Positions 11,402-23,701 of a DNA stretch of 64,000 bases are shown piece by piece; position 1 is the stretch's first letter, and every line of letters starts with the position of its first letter. The translations under genes were made by a program, and so were the position numbers. Under the pieces are notes generated by a model, which saw nothing but the letters and a program-made list of their open reading frames with translations, was not told where the DNA came from and searched no databases. The DNA comes from Pseudofabraea citricarpa (Eukaryota > Ascomycota > Leotiomycetes > Helotiales > Dermateaceae). The stretch lies in NCBI GenBank assembly GCA_029641185.1, contig JAPWGK010000007.1:124001-188000 (forward strand). The letters are read 5' to 3'.

Positions 11402-12174
11402 GCTTGCTGGCAAGAGTTCAGATATTCGATTCTATGGATGTAGTAGGGTTTAATGATGGCGTGCCGAGGGGTGTCTAAGAAGGTAGCGATGGAAATGGAA
11501 TAGGACCGGATGCAAAACGCATTGTAGTTCTTTGGGTCTTTTTTTTGTTCCTTCTCTTTCTCTTTTCCTGTGTGTTTTATTCGGTTGTGTAAAGTTGGAG
11601 TTTTGAGATGGCTAGTTGCGTGTGCAAGCTGTAATAGTAGCATAGTATGAATACAATTGATGACTGGAAAAGTAACTCGTGATTTTCTAGTCTGATTTCT
11701 GTGAATGTTTAATTGATGTTGATGTAAATGATTTAGCATGCCTTAGTCGAGCGCCCCCATTCTCTTTTTCGTGTTTGGACCTTTTAACGATGGCTGTGTG
11801 GATTTGAACAAAAAGGGCATGTGGGTTTTTCTCATTTAATCAGGTTCTTCGTCCAGCAGCAGAATTTTATTGGTGAGATCTAGGCTTAGCTGCAAGCGAT
11901 ATAAACACAGAATTTAGAGGATCTGATTAGACAGACTTTCTAGAGCAAGAGATTTGGACGAGGCAACCACTAGCATTCAATTAGTCAGTGCTGGGTGGTC
12001 AGTATTGGCGGCCAAGAGTTCTAGAAGATACACGCATGTCACTATTTTAATGATACTTTGATGCGTTGGAAGAGATCTATTGTGTTGGCAGCTGGCAGTC
12101 TTTCAGGTATCTAGGAAGAAGCTTCATATTGTTTGGATTAAGCAAAGTTCCTAGGCAGAGCTTGAAGAGCCGCC
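11402..12174. other. Convergent 3' intergenic region
   Basis: Spacer between the ends of the kinase gene and the 2EXR-type gene. The first 350 bp look like a T-rich 3' untranslated region. Open frames on the minus strand here are antisense to the kinase tail. No gene or repeat was recognised. Confidence 0.5.
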
Positions 12175-13377
12175 TCACTTGTAAGGTTTTGAGGAGTGGA
12201 GCTTCTTTTCTCGGACATGATACATGCTACTGTCCCCCATTGAAAATCTCCCATCGTTGATGTTGAGGTTGTCCCGGTTTGAAATCCTCCGACCTAAGTC
12301 GTCTCTTTGGCTTGTCGTGCGTTTTATGGTTAGTCATATCCTTGTGTCTGCTTTGTGATTTCTCAAGTACTTACTTAGATCGCTGATAGCAATCGTGGGT
12401 GAGTTTGACTTCACAGTGCTTGCGTGCAACTTTCCATCCGTGTCCTCAATCGCTAGTGTCATGTTCGTGAACCAGATTGTGACTTAGTCCTCTCGAGTGC
12501 CTGTTATATTACCGGTAGTTAGTTATATCCTTAACTACATGCTCAAACCTCTCGAATACTTACTGGTGCCCTCAAATATAACCATGTGTAGCTTTGGTGG
12601 AAGCCAATCGGGATTCTCCAGCTTGTATTTGTCCATAGCATTCTGCATGGGAGCCAACTTCTCAACGGCTTTTGGATCCGGCAAAAATTTAGCAGCAAGG
12701 CGGCGGTCTTTGAGCACAGCAAATATCGACGGTTGTCGTCTTAGCATACCCGGAATGCCTGTAAAGAACACCAAATGGTTCAGGCCATGTAGAAGGCTAG
12801 CTATCCTCAGCATGCTGTGTTGGAGGTATCTGTGTATATATTCACGCTCTCGATGAATTGGGTGATCAGCTATACCAAAGAAACCGAAAGCCTCGCCAAT
12901 CATCAAGGTGCTAAATCTTCGAGTCGAGAGATCTACGGTAGCTAGAGCATCTACAAAGCATTTGTGCCTTAGGCTACTATCAAACCATGTGATGAATAGG
13001 CAATCCTTTGCGATATCAAACGGCATAATATGGGTTTTTCCGGCTGTTCGGATATCAAATGTTGAGAAGCTCTTCAGGGTCGCATCTCGTGAATCGCTGT
13101 TGGTGGATAGCACAGAGGGATTAAGGGCCTCGATGCCCATCCATATGTGTTTGGATGTCGTCTTATTAGTCCACGAACTCACTTTGCTGCCAGTGCTGTA
13201 AACATGCGTACATTCAAGTTCTCTTGATTCACCCATGTACATCTGAGGAGTTAAATGGCAGATGAACACGCGAGCATCCAGATCATTAACGGCATAGGTC
13301 CAGACATACTTTTGCAATTCCGGAGGAAGACTTGGGAACCGGTGGAATGAGTTGGCGAGACTGTCGGGTTGCGCCAT
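12175..13377 (-). CDS. 2EXR-domain-like hypothetical protein
   Basis: The first exon (12564-13377) begins MAQPDSLANSFHRFPSLPPE and continues LQKYVWTYAV, the F-x-x-LPxELxxxIW pattern of the fungal 2EXR (F-box-like) domain. Proteins of this type are numerous in filamentous fungi and mostly uncharacterised. The C-terminus is uncertain. Unspliced, the frame stops at 12535. A GTAAGT donor at 12563 suggests a spliced form: exons 12375-12482 and 12293-12175 with two 81-bp introns keep the frame open and give 346 residues; the second intron has a CTAAC branch site. The first acceptor would be AAG; the nearby CAG acceptor gives an early stop instead. The gene is convergent with the kinase gene. Confidence 0.68.
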
Positions 13378-15895
13378 GTTGATGAGAGGTCAATTGTCGA
13401 TGTGGTCGTGGGCGCAGCTTATGTTGTTCTGGCTCGCGATGTAGGTCAAAGGGAGGTAGGTACCAGTTAGGTTAGCGAGAGATGCGCTCGTTGATGGCTT
13501 GCGCTACGGGTTACGTATCAAGATTATTCACCACGAAAAGCAAAAGATAAGAAAAGAATCAGGGCGCGTGACTTGAGGGAATACCTCCAGTTACACTGTC
13601 TTTTCACTCTTGATTGCTTCACATACCACTTTGCGTATTCAGTTTCTCAGCCCAATATCTAAACTCAACCCCACAGGATCTCAGGGCCGTGGTATTTCAT
13701 TCGTCTTCGCTTCATTTTGACTGAAAGATTACTACCATCTGGGATATGTAATAACCAAACTGGCATAAGGGCGCAAAACGGTTCAATTTAGTACTGCCTC
13801 TGAGCGTGTATCTCCGCATACTATATCTATCCACACATGCTGAGTAGAAGCGAGAAGGTGAAAGGGGCTGCATCTAAATTAAGCGACTTGGCATCCTCTG
13901 CAGCTTATTGATTCAGTACTATCTGGAACTCAGATTCACAATTATGTATCAACATGAAACTTATAGATATAGCTTTATCAATCTTGATAAAGTAGATTGG
14001 CTGCTATAAATATAAACCAAATCAACTGTGGTTCCAAGCTTAGGGCTAGAAAAGAGGATCCTCCAAGCTAATTATTACTATGAGAAAAGTCCAAATTTGC
14101 TTGATAAAATCGTTAGAAAAGCTTCCCTGAAGATAGAGCATTATAATTGAAAACTTTCTTGGGACAAAGCCAACACATGTGTGTGATTAACATTGGTTAA
14201 TTGTCCAACATGTCCCGTAAGAGACAATTTGGGGCAACAAACACTATATTATAGACTTGAGAAATATCTATTATAACTTTCTTGACACTTTGGTTTAGTT
14301 GCTCTCTAAGGTCGTTCGCTTCTCTTGTCGCAACAAGCCAGGTAGGTAGGGTTATTCCAAATTAGAATATACTCGCTTGTTGCTCAACTTTCAGATGACT
14401 TTTGCTTGCTTCCCTCTTTATCACAATTTATATTAAACGATGTGAAATAATCACCACTTATGTTTTCAAAGAAGTCTATTGAACTATGTTAACATGTAAA
14501 TTGGCTTGCACTTCCCATTGTTCTCTTGCCTACTTACACCTCCCAGATTTCTCTCTTTTCTGCTCTTTCACATACTACCAAACGACATACTAACTTTATC
14601 TATTTACAGATATAAGATATTTCATAGCTCCCTATCTACGCGTAATTAATGCCCCGCTTCCAGCCCTGTATACACCGTCCTCTCTCCGATCAAAACTATT
14701 TGGCAAAACGGAGGAAATAAAGAACCGTTGCCATGGTGTCTTCTACCGTACTTAGCTAAGAGGGTAGGTAATGCCTTGAGTTATTTAACGATATCGCAAA
14801 GCTAACAACAATAATTTTAGTGGCAACGAAAATAATTTCAGAGAGTGGGAGAACGTGTATCACACTATTCTACTCCGATTTGTCGAAATACTGGAGTATA
14901 TGGATAGTTTCATTAGTCTCCACCCAATCTATCTTATTGGGCAAAGATTCGGCTCTTCAAACCACAAAGAACCAAGACAGGTGTATCTAAGGTAGAGCCA
15001 ATTGAACTTACTCTCGAGGAATAGCACGGTGTTGGGAGGGCTATCAATTCAATTTCCAAGTCACTGCCCGGCCTTAGTAGGGAAAATGGTCTTCAGACCT
15101 TAGACAAACATAAATAGAGCACTTTGTTATGACAGTATCTTTCCTTGCAAGCAGAGGCAGTTGGCACAAGTCGTTATATATGATGCTCATTTGTTTTTAC
15201 TTCGAGTCCGAGGCTCTTATAAAGACAAAAAGATCTCAGAAGTAATGTTTCGGCCATTAATCCATACAACAATTTTATGCCTAGACATACGACCAACTCA
15301 GCAAACACTTTAGAATCGTTAAGATTAAAAATCAAGAGCTTAAAAGTAGGAAGAAAGAACAATCAGCTACTCAACTGATCATATATTTTCAAAAATTATG
15401 ATTATATAATCAGTCACCTTTTTTCTGACAGCACCATACACATTAACAACAAGAAGGATAGTTGGTGAAAGAGAGTACAAGAATATAACAGAAATGAAAG
15501 AGAGCCGTCACAGAGAAACGGAATAACAATGTAGCGACCAAGCTAGGGGAGCACCTAAATTTGATGTTTTGTGTTGTTGGTCTTGATTAGCAACGCTCTA
15601 TTTGGGTTAATGCTTGGCCGTCAAGACAAGAGAGGATTTAAACTAGAAGCTAGACAGCATGTTCCTAACCACGTACAATTTGAACTTGCTGTCTTCTTGA
15701 TATAATCAGTTTCAACTTTCAAGCTATATCTTAGAACTGGTACATAAAATTGTAACAAAATGCCATATGTTCTCACTCATGGAAACTGTCGCTAGTAAAT
15801 CACGGCATATACATATGGCCAAATCAGATGTTCAAGTAGATGAATTGAGTTTTATTTGAGTTTTTCTTACACTCTGAGTATTATTCTTCAGATTC
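13378..15895. other. AT-rich gene-free block
   Basis: About 2.5 kb. The first few hundred bases look like the promoter of the 2EXR-like gene. From about 13800 to 15890 the DNA is strongly AT-rich with many TA steps and stops in all frames. The longest frame (15174-15362, minus) has no recognisable domain. It could be an old repeat-induced-mutation-eroded insertion, but no element could be identified. Confidence 0.5.
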
Positions 15896-17051
15896 TCAAG
15901 CGTGGCCAATATCTAGTTCCGAACTTTCGCCGTCTTTGGAGGTCTCTCCATCTGGGGTAAACGCAAGAAGAGGTGTAACATTGCCAGATTCCTTAGCAAT
16001 CAATGCTTTTCTAGTGCTAATATGGTTGCGTTGAATTTCCTCGGCATTTTCAAGCAACTCGCAAAGCTTCGAAGCGGTCAAGATGATACGTTGGTCCCAG
16101 AATGGATCGTTAGGCTTGGCATCGACTACTTCTTCGGCATAGAGATCGCGGATAGAAAAATTGATCTGAACTTCAGGATCAGTGCTTACATTGCCTGCGT
16201 TGTCGCGAAGAATCTATTGTGTCTTGTTAATATAATATCTGTGTGCAGGGAGAGAGAAGCTAGAGAGCCACCAACCTTTTGATCGATCTCCTGCTTGCAA
16301 GCAAGAACCACGTCTCCTTTATCGTTACGGCTACTAGTTGCAACCCACGAAGAAAGAGTAACAAGCTGGTTGGATTTTTGCGGCGGGTATACCAATTTGA
16401 TGCCTATAACGCGCTGAACGGCGCCTGAACTATAAAGAAGATAGTTCTTCGCCTTCAGGGCGAGATTGGTATATTGTTGAGAATACGCGATTTCAATAGC
16501 AAGACGAGTTAGGCCATAAGATCTCGCCAATACGCCAACATCTGGCTCCTGGTATGACTTTGACGATTCGATAGAGAGGTCTACATGAAGCTCTGTACAA
16601 GATACAACCTGTTTACGAAGTCCCAAGGCTTCAATTTGGTCGTTGATTTCCAGAGAAAGCTCGCCCCCGTAGTGAATGTGGAGGGGAGAGGACATCGTAA
16701 ACTCTAATAATTGAAGTTCAGAGAGATAGTTAAATCTACATGGTAGGCACGTTAGTAGGATGCAAGGGGAGAGGAGTTAGCAGCACTGATAGTATCATAC
16801 CGCAGCTTGTGGAAGAACCAAGGTTCCCGCTTGAGATCGTCTGCGAAATTATCAAGGAGAGCACAAAATCCTGCCTGAGAGAGTGGAAATGATTGGTATG
16901 GTTTGATATGAGCGAGCTTGCCAGTGCGGCGCAGGTGTATGAACTTGATCACATCGAGGACCTCGGGATTCGAGTAGTTGGCGCGAGAAGTCGAAGAAAC
17001 ATTGGATGGATTGTGGGAAGCATTTTGAGGAGGTGGCATAAACGATGTCAT
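15896..17051 (-). CDS. Hypothetical protein with possible PD-(D/E)XK (Uma2-like) core
   Basis: Three exons (16801-17051, 16276-16735, 15896-16213) with introns of 65 and 62 bp give 342 residues; phases match at both joins. The start is MTSFMPPPQN; a shorter start at 16695 would drop a conserved-looking N-terminal region. The middle of the protein reads PDVGVL (Asp about 149), then LAIEIAYSQ (Glu about 165), then LALKAKNYLLYSSG (Lys 178 and 180). The order PD..E..K..Y..G resembles Uma2-type restriction-endonuclease-like folds, in which the catalytic Lys has moved into the following helix. This is inference from pattern only. The C-terminal 60 residues are acidic and probably disordered. No signal peptide or membrane segment is seen. 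The cellular role is unknown. Confidence 0.75.
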
Positions 17052-17527
17052 CGTGCGTGTTATTGAAGTTGCGGCAGTGCGTTGCGTTTGCGGCTTGAGA
17101 GATTGGAAGATGAGCAAAGTAGACGTTGTGATATTTTGTGAACGCGGCTGGTGCACCACATGACACTGCGACTCGCTACCACTCTGCCAGAATATACGTA
17201 TATCACGTGTACATACACATACATCAGATGAGCAGGTGCTATGTTTTATTCCCATATGGTCTTATATTTTGTTTTAATACAATTTTATGCTATTGCTTTT
17301 CGTATCTAGCAAATCTTAATTAAAAGCCAGTGTATGCAGGTTAATAGGGAGCATTAAGCGATTATTTGCAAGCGAGGAGAGAGTTATATAAGTTTGTTGA
17401 TTAGAAAGACCATTCCGCTGTACAACAAGTCCAACACGAAGTAATAAGCAATCTCATTGTACCAGGAAAAAAGGGACTTGAATCAAAACAGAGATAGAAC
17501 TATTGTAAAAACAATGCAATTATACAG
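17052..17527. other. Short intergenic region
   Basis: Holds the promoter of the upstream-facing minus-strand gene and, on its right side, the 3' end region of the cation transporter gene. It is AT-rich from about 17220. No further feature was recognised. Confidence 0.5.
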
Positions 17528-19035
17528 TTATTCAAAATTCTCTGAAGCATGTCCTGTAGGCCCCTGCGTCGCATAATCGCAGGTCACAAAAGCCCTATCA
17601 ACCTCAGGCAAACCTTCACAGCAGTACTGCAAGGTCTCGGCAACATCGTGTGCATGCTCTAACGGAGTCTTTTCATCTAGCAGAATATCTACCTCCACCC
17701 ATACTCCATCTCCTGCATGATATGCTATGATCGATTTATAGCCGTTGACAAGTGGAGAGAATCGCCATGCGAGGAAGGTGAGCTTCTCGAGCACACGGTC
17801 GTCTACCGCTGCACCTGTCAATCGGGCAACATTCTCAAAGCAGGTCATGGTCCAGTCATAAATAATAAAAAGCGACAGAAGGCCAGCACCCAAAGGATCG
17901 AGCCACCAGATGTTCGCTGCATGGCCAATAGCTGGGAAGATGAGGGAGAGCGTGTTAAAAACTACGTCGGTTTTACAATCTGCAATGTGTCAATTGATGA
18001 AACAAGTTCTTCGATCTGAGAACATACCTTGGGCAAGTGCTTGTACTTGAGTGGTTTTGATTCTGTAACAATATATCAGCTTTGCATATAGCAAACACAC
18101 CCACATTACTTAGCATACCTTACGCAACCAAACCAAATGATGCCTTTGATTCCAATTGTCGCAGCCATTGAACCAATAGCAATTGGTGGAAGAGAAACTG
18201 CCTCATGAGGACCCTTGGAGGTTAATTTCGTAAATGATTCTTGCAGGATCTGGATAAAGCTGATAATCATGATGATTGAGAATACAAGAATCCCAAGAGG
18301 TTCAAGTCTTCTCCTCCCAACGGGGAACTTCTTCTTCAGGCTTTGTATATGTAGCTGTACAAGTTTGTTGGTCGAAAAGACAATTCCGGTGCATAGCAAA
18401 TCTAACGCCGAGTCGACGAGCGAAGCAATAAGCGAAAGAGAGGAGGAATATAATGATGCCACTCCCTTAGCCGCTAGCAGGATAATATTTGCCACCACAT
18501 TTATGTTGATTGCCCACTTTGCATCCCTCCTCGCCTTTCTGCGCTTTTCCTGCTCTTCGTCCGGTAGGAAAGGTTCGACACATCCCTGGGTATCTTGTAA
18601 TCCGCCTCCACCCTCTGCCACGCCATCTCCGTTGTCATCTCGCGGATCGAAAGATTCTAAGATGTCGTCTGACAATGCTTTGACCAGGGCATCAACCTCC
18701 AGCCAGTCATCGAGGCGATCGTTCTGTACCTCGTAAAACTTCCTGAGTTTCTTATTCTTGATTTCCTTGAGCTAGATAGAGCATCTTAGTGGTGGGCTTG
18801 TGGTCTGGGGAGCACTATTTACCTCTCGGTCACTCTTGCGGAAAGCCTCAAGATTACTTCTGTCAACGCCATCTAAAAGCTTGGTTTTGAATTCCACTCT
18901 CCTTTGGTCATCTGGCTCCAGATAGCCATTATCTCGGAATCGGTACTTTCGATCGCTTTGCGGTTTTCCCTCCTCGACATCTCTGCGTATCTGCTCCTGG
19001 TGTATCGCTCTACGAGACGCTCGGTGGCCTGCCAT
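17528..19035 (-). CDS. Cation diffusion facilitator, Mn-type
   Basis: Four exons (18823-19035, 18119-18771, 18028-18062, 17528-17979); the third is only 35 nt. The product is 450 residues. A long charged N-terminal cytosolic region (about 140 residues, with an acidic DPRDDNGDGV stretch) precedes the transmembrane domain, which begins near NVVANIILLAAKGVASLYS. TM2 carries LVDSALDLL and TM5 carries AQDCKTDVV. The DxxxD pattern in both helices is the signature of the Mn subgroup of CDF transporters, in contrast to HxxxD of Zn members. The C-terminal cytosolic domain (VWVEVDILLDEKTPLEHAHD) is the usual metal-sensing ferredoxin-like fold. Likely role: proton-driven export of Mn2+ (perhaps Fe2+) from the cytosol into an organelle or out of the cell. 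Membrane location cannot be told from sequence. Confidence 0.9.
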
Positions 19036-19959
19036 AATTGAATGCTGCCATAATGAAGAGGGTGCTAAGTGCAGGCTTTTAAGACAAACAGAACTAGAGA
19101 GACTATCGTAGACACGTGCATGTTTTTGCGTGGAGCGCTCTATGACGTCGGTGAGACCCCTGTCGGCTGTGGTCTCGGATATCGGCTCGCAAATTTATCC
19201 AATGAAGTCATGAGTGTTCCTGATCATCATTCATCATTAACTTGCAAGAGCCCGATTTTTATCCTTGCCTGGTAAAAATCTGTCGCGTCCTTAATCTATT
19301 CAAGAAACTTGGTAATGGGAATGATGAAAGCTTGGCTCGGAACATCACCCGCTGTCAAGTGCTTAACTTTGAGTTAGTTCCTTGGCCGGTATATCAAGCG
19401 ATGCTTCCACCACTTGAAACAACATATGTATACAATTAATAGCGGAAGTCGGATGGATGAACAGGAGAACATTTTAAATGACCAGTGATTTCTGTGAACT
19501 ATTTTCTGGTGGAATGAGTGATTCGTTTTGTTAAGTTATTGAAGAATCGGGTGGGTTGACTATTTAAGATGGATATGAAAGTTTGGCGTGATAATTTCTC
19601 CTTTGCAGCATTTTATCACGTAAAGACTCTTCTCCTTGGCCAATTTCTCAACATTTAAGAGGCATTCTCTCTGCTTATATCACATATACTATCAATTTTA
19701 TCCATACATAAGGTGGCTGGTGGCTGTAGCTGGCTGGCTAGCCATAATAGACTGTGGGTACTTCAGAAGTCTTGCTCAAACAATAGTCTTTGAAAAGAAG
19801 GATAGGCTAAAGGGGATCAAGAATTAGACTTCACTGGGCTGACATAAGCAACAAATCATGACCATATACTTTTGTTTATTTTGTGGCTATCTTACTATGC
19901 GCATACTATTAAAAAAAAACACCTCAAGTTTTCCCAATGTAAAATTGAAGTGTGAAAAG
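19036..19959. other. Intergenic region
   Basis: Upstream region of the cation transporter gene on the left and 3' region of the phosphotransferase gene on the right. Composition is AT-rich. Short open frames at 19069-19439 and 19636-19827 show no domain and no splice partners. Confidence 0.5.
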
Positions 19960-21249
19960 CTAGTTCGGCAAATCGTACCTGCAAATGCTCCATTCGGGAA
20001 CAGTTTGCGTCAAGTAGTCCATTTCTAATGTGAATCCTTCCTTGACAAGTGCATTTGATAGCATCGCCATCCAATCCCAACCACCTTCTTGATCTTCTAT
20101 AGCAAAGTGATAACGTCCTCTGGGCAGTGTAGCTGCGTAGAACTCAGGGTAATATCCTACATTACTCCAATCAATGATAGCTGTTAATTCAGGGGCTTCG
20201 TCTTTTTCGGAAGGGAATGTGACAAAAAAGTTCGTTGGGTTGAGATCAAGATGCTGCAAAATGAAGCGCTCTCCCAGGTTTGGGGGCTCATGACCATTTA
20301 CCCTCTTGAGGAACTCTCTATATTGTTCTCGCGATACTTTCGGTTCTATCCTTGGCTTCCATTCTGGTAAATCTTCTCGCAGTCTAAGTGAGTATTTCCC
20401 CTCTATTCCTTTACCAATGACGGTCTCAATATAGTCAGAAGTGTATTCGGCGAGAGATTTGAAGTGTTTCGCTACTTGGGCAGCAACCTGTATCTTTTGT
20501 TCGTCCCACAGATATTCCCACGCCTCGTCGTAACGCATGCCAGGAGCTCGCTTTGTAAGCAAGAATGACCGACGCCATTCCGGATCAATCCAGTCATGTA
20601 TAATTTCTTGAGTTGGTATAGAAGGTATGTTCTCATTGATGAACCGAATAGTTGTAGCGTCAGTTGTTGATTCTTCTGTCCACCACATCACCTTACAAAA
20701 CACGTTGGGGCTCAGAGTCCACACCGAACTAATATCTTTCTTAAAGAAGCGATCTGACTCTGGGTCTCCTTCCGCGGTACGATGGGTCTTTGGCGCCGCT
20801 CGTCTGCGGAGGCAATATGTGAACTCGCCATCAACCCACTGACAAACAGCGTCAGAGGGTACGTCGTGTCCATCATCGATTTTCTCGCAAGTCATCAAGG
20901 AACCAAGGCTCCAATGATCAGGGCTTGTCCGACAAATTGTTTCGTACATCTTTGGTGGCATTCCCCCTTTCTTTTCGTCATAGCTCAACGGTTTGTAGTC
21001 AAGTTCTGGATCAAATGGCTCGGACTCCCACTTCTTTACATCAAGCTCATAAACCCTATAACAAGTTAGTTATGCAATACGAAAACATCCGCCTGTGACT
21101 TACTTGCGAAACCAATCTTCTGGGTTTGCCTTAAACTTTTCTTCATCCCAATCGCGATCGAGTTCAGGGTAGGCAAAAGGCATGGTAACCTTAGGATTTA
21201 CAATGCTGTCTGTTTTTTGTGTATGTAGTCCTTGTGGGGTTGTCGACAT
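19960..21249 (-). CDS. APH-domain phosphotransferase-like protein
   Basis: Two exons (21104-21249 and 19960-21055) with a 48-bp intron give 413 residues. The aminoglycoside-phosphotransferase/choline-kinase fold is shown by HLDLNPTNFFV (Brenner motif HxDxxxxN, catalytic Asp) and by AIIDWSNVGYYPEF, which holds the metal-binding IDW of the family. The small lobe is represented by FCKVMWW (candidate ATP-binding Lys) and the following acidic helix. Fungal genomes carry dozens of such genes, often of unknown substrate, so the acceptor cannot be named. The first ATG (21249) is chosen; an in-frame ATG at 21183 (MPFAYPELDRD) is a plausible alternative start. No signal peptide is seen, so it is probably cytosolic. 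Confidence 0.85.
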
Positions 21250-23701
21250 TGGGCAATTTATCTAATTTGTTAACAAAGGAACTTGTGTATTACTCTATAA
21301 ACGAATTTCCAAAGGCAATCTTTTCAGTTTTCAGTAAACCAACTCCTTTATTCCATTGTTTATCTTCTTTTATATATTTCAGAACAGATTAATTGATACT
21401 ACTCAATGAACAGAAGTTGAGAACTTACAAGGCTGGTTTCTTTATTGTGCTGCTTATAAACTTGAAACAAATAGAAGAAGTTTGTGCCCAATTGATACAA
21501 TCAATGACAACGCACTAATTTGCCGGGGATGACCTATGATGAGATATGTGTGTTAAAAATAGAATAGCTGAAACTATTCTATAAGTATATTCAAATTCAA
21601 CATCAAATGTCCTGCTTTGTTGCATGACTGCAACATAACAAGGGAGAAAAAAAGATATACTTAAATCAAAATAAGTTAGTCGATATTAAACTATTAGCAG
21701 ATTTTAAAGGCTAGTCTTTGAAACTTTAGTGAGCAAACTTCTTTTCTTTCTACATCATTTGAAAACAACAAGCGAGGAACAACTACTCGGTATCAATATC
21801 GTCAAAGAGGCATTGAAAGATTAAGTACTGAACAGTGGCAATTATGAAGAGGAGGTCAAATTAGGAGTCAAATTAATTCGTGGTTTCAAAAGGACAAAAC
21901 TTAACATTTGAATGTCTATCTAAAATATGAGAAGAGAAATTCTTTATAACAAGTAAAATTTCGCAATACTAAATCAATTCAAATTCTTACCCTAAATTTT
22001 GGAAACGTGGCAGTGATTGCTGAAAGGCTATGCTTGATAAGCAACACGCTTTGATGTTGATTCAAAATTGGTTATACATGCCATGAATTAAGCGAGCATG
22101 TAAGCATCGTGCTCTTTCATACTTATTTCTTCGATCAGGGAATCCTACTTTGAATTCTAAATTAAATATTCGCAAGAACCGAGGCAATAGAAAATGGGAG
22201 AGTTTGATTACATATTGCAGAAAACCGGTTTTGATTTCTACGCCTCAGATTTGTGACAGCCAAACTATATTATGATGAGAGAAGCAAAAGTGGGTAGGTA
22301 TATATGCTACTCCTATTATAGCAGGGTGCCATGATGCCAAGCAATTTTATCTCTATCATCAGGAATTGCAGTGCCCAACAAATGGTGATCTCATGACTCG
22401 TCTTAAATCTCTTCATTAACCGATATCTTTAGCATGTTACATCTGGGGTATTGTAACGTTACAGCAGTTATGCGTTTGCCGTTAGATGTATATCTGTAGT
22501 AGCTTTATTTATATTCAATTTTCAGTGCCTTTTAGTCTCAAAGCTTTTTGTGAGTAAGGGTAGTAGTATAGATGTTGGAACTAAAAATGCTTGATTTCTC
22601 TAGGGCCTCAAAGAAGCTTTGAGGCCACTGGTAAATGATAAGCAATTACTTCGCTGGTCCTAATATAAATCGGGATAAGAACGAGTATTGCGTACCATGA
22701 ACTCTTTTGAGCCCGGAGTGCATCCATATTGGAAATGCACATCATGATTCATGTTTCGATAATTCGCCGGGTCGGCCCGACGTTACTTGAAGTTTAAAGA
22801 GTGGAACTCACAGGGAGTTCAGGCTTGTCACGTGCATGTTACGTACAGTATTGCTTCGATTCGTGACAGGGCTTCGAAGCTTCGAAGTATCCACAAGGCT
22901 GGACTTCATCTGTGCTTCCTCTCCTCCAACGCATCTCTGTACAAGCCTTGGTTTCTGTTGCTACGCTATGTTTGTTCAACCAGCTTAAGGCTATTCGATC
23001 CATGCAGTAGTCGCTGCGGCACGCGATTCCAAGTCGGTATCTGCGATTGCTTCTCAATACAAAGTACACCGTTTTAAGCGCTCAGATTCTATTCTTCGAT
23101 TCCAGCATGTAGAAATACTATAGACTCAACGCATAATCAGTACATTGTGTCATATGATCTCAAAGGTAGAATTTTCGCTGTTGGAAATGCTGCAAAATCT
23201 GATGTTGCATCGCACAGAAGTTCGGCTCGACACCAGCAGTATTAGCGTCTTGCAAGCATCAACACCAGAAGCCCTCTGGTTTAGGAAGCTACATCGTTCC
23301 ACCGGGGCAAGTCTGGCGGCATCAGATCCCATTTATGAGATTCATCCAACACTTTGTGCGGAAAAGAGGGAACAGAAAGGGAGTGTGTAGCTACATGCGG
23401 GTCTTGTTATTCATTCCCGGCCTCGTATTTGCCCGTTAATCCCGCAAGAACCTCCTTGGCACTGCTCCCAAGTGATTCTTGTGGATCAGATAAGATAGCC
23501 AAATCCTTCTGACTTATCAGATCAAGTTTCCAAGCATTGCAGAGCAGAAGCTTGTAAAGGATTTCTTCGACCAAGACAATAGTAGTTTCTGGGCACGGAG
23601 GTCCAACCGGAATATGGATTCCAAGAATTCTTCGTCTGCGTTTGTATAAAAGTCTACGCTGCCAAAATGTTTTTAGGAAATCACGAGAAACACATCATAC
23701 C
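21250..23701. other. AT-rich intergenic block and MFS promoter
   Basis: About 2.4 kb between divergent genes. From 21300 to 22700 the DNA is strongly AT-rich with stops in all frames. From about 22750 it becomes more balanced; frames at 22787-23077 and 23145-23390 carry no domain and are not called. The last 300 bp are the likely promoter of the MFS gene. Confidence 0.5.
23645..23652 (+). promoter_or_regulatory. TATA-like element of the MFS gene
   Basis: TATAAAAG lies about 50 bp upstream of the chosen ATG (23702). The short spacing would imply a very short leader, so it may not be the functional TATA box. Confidence 0.3.
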
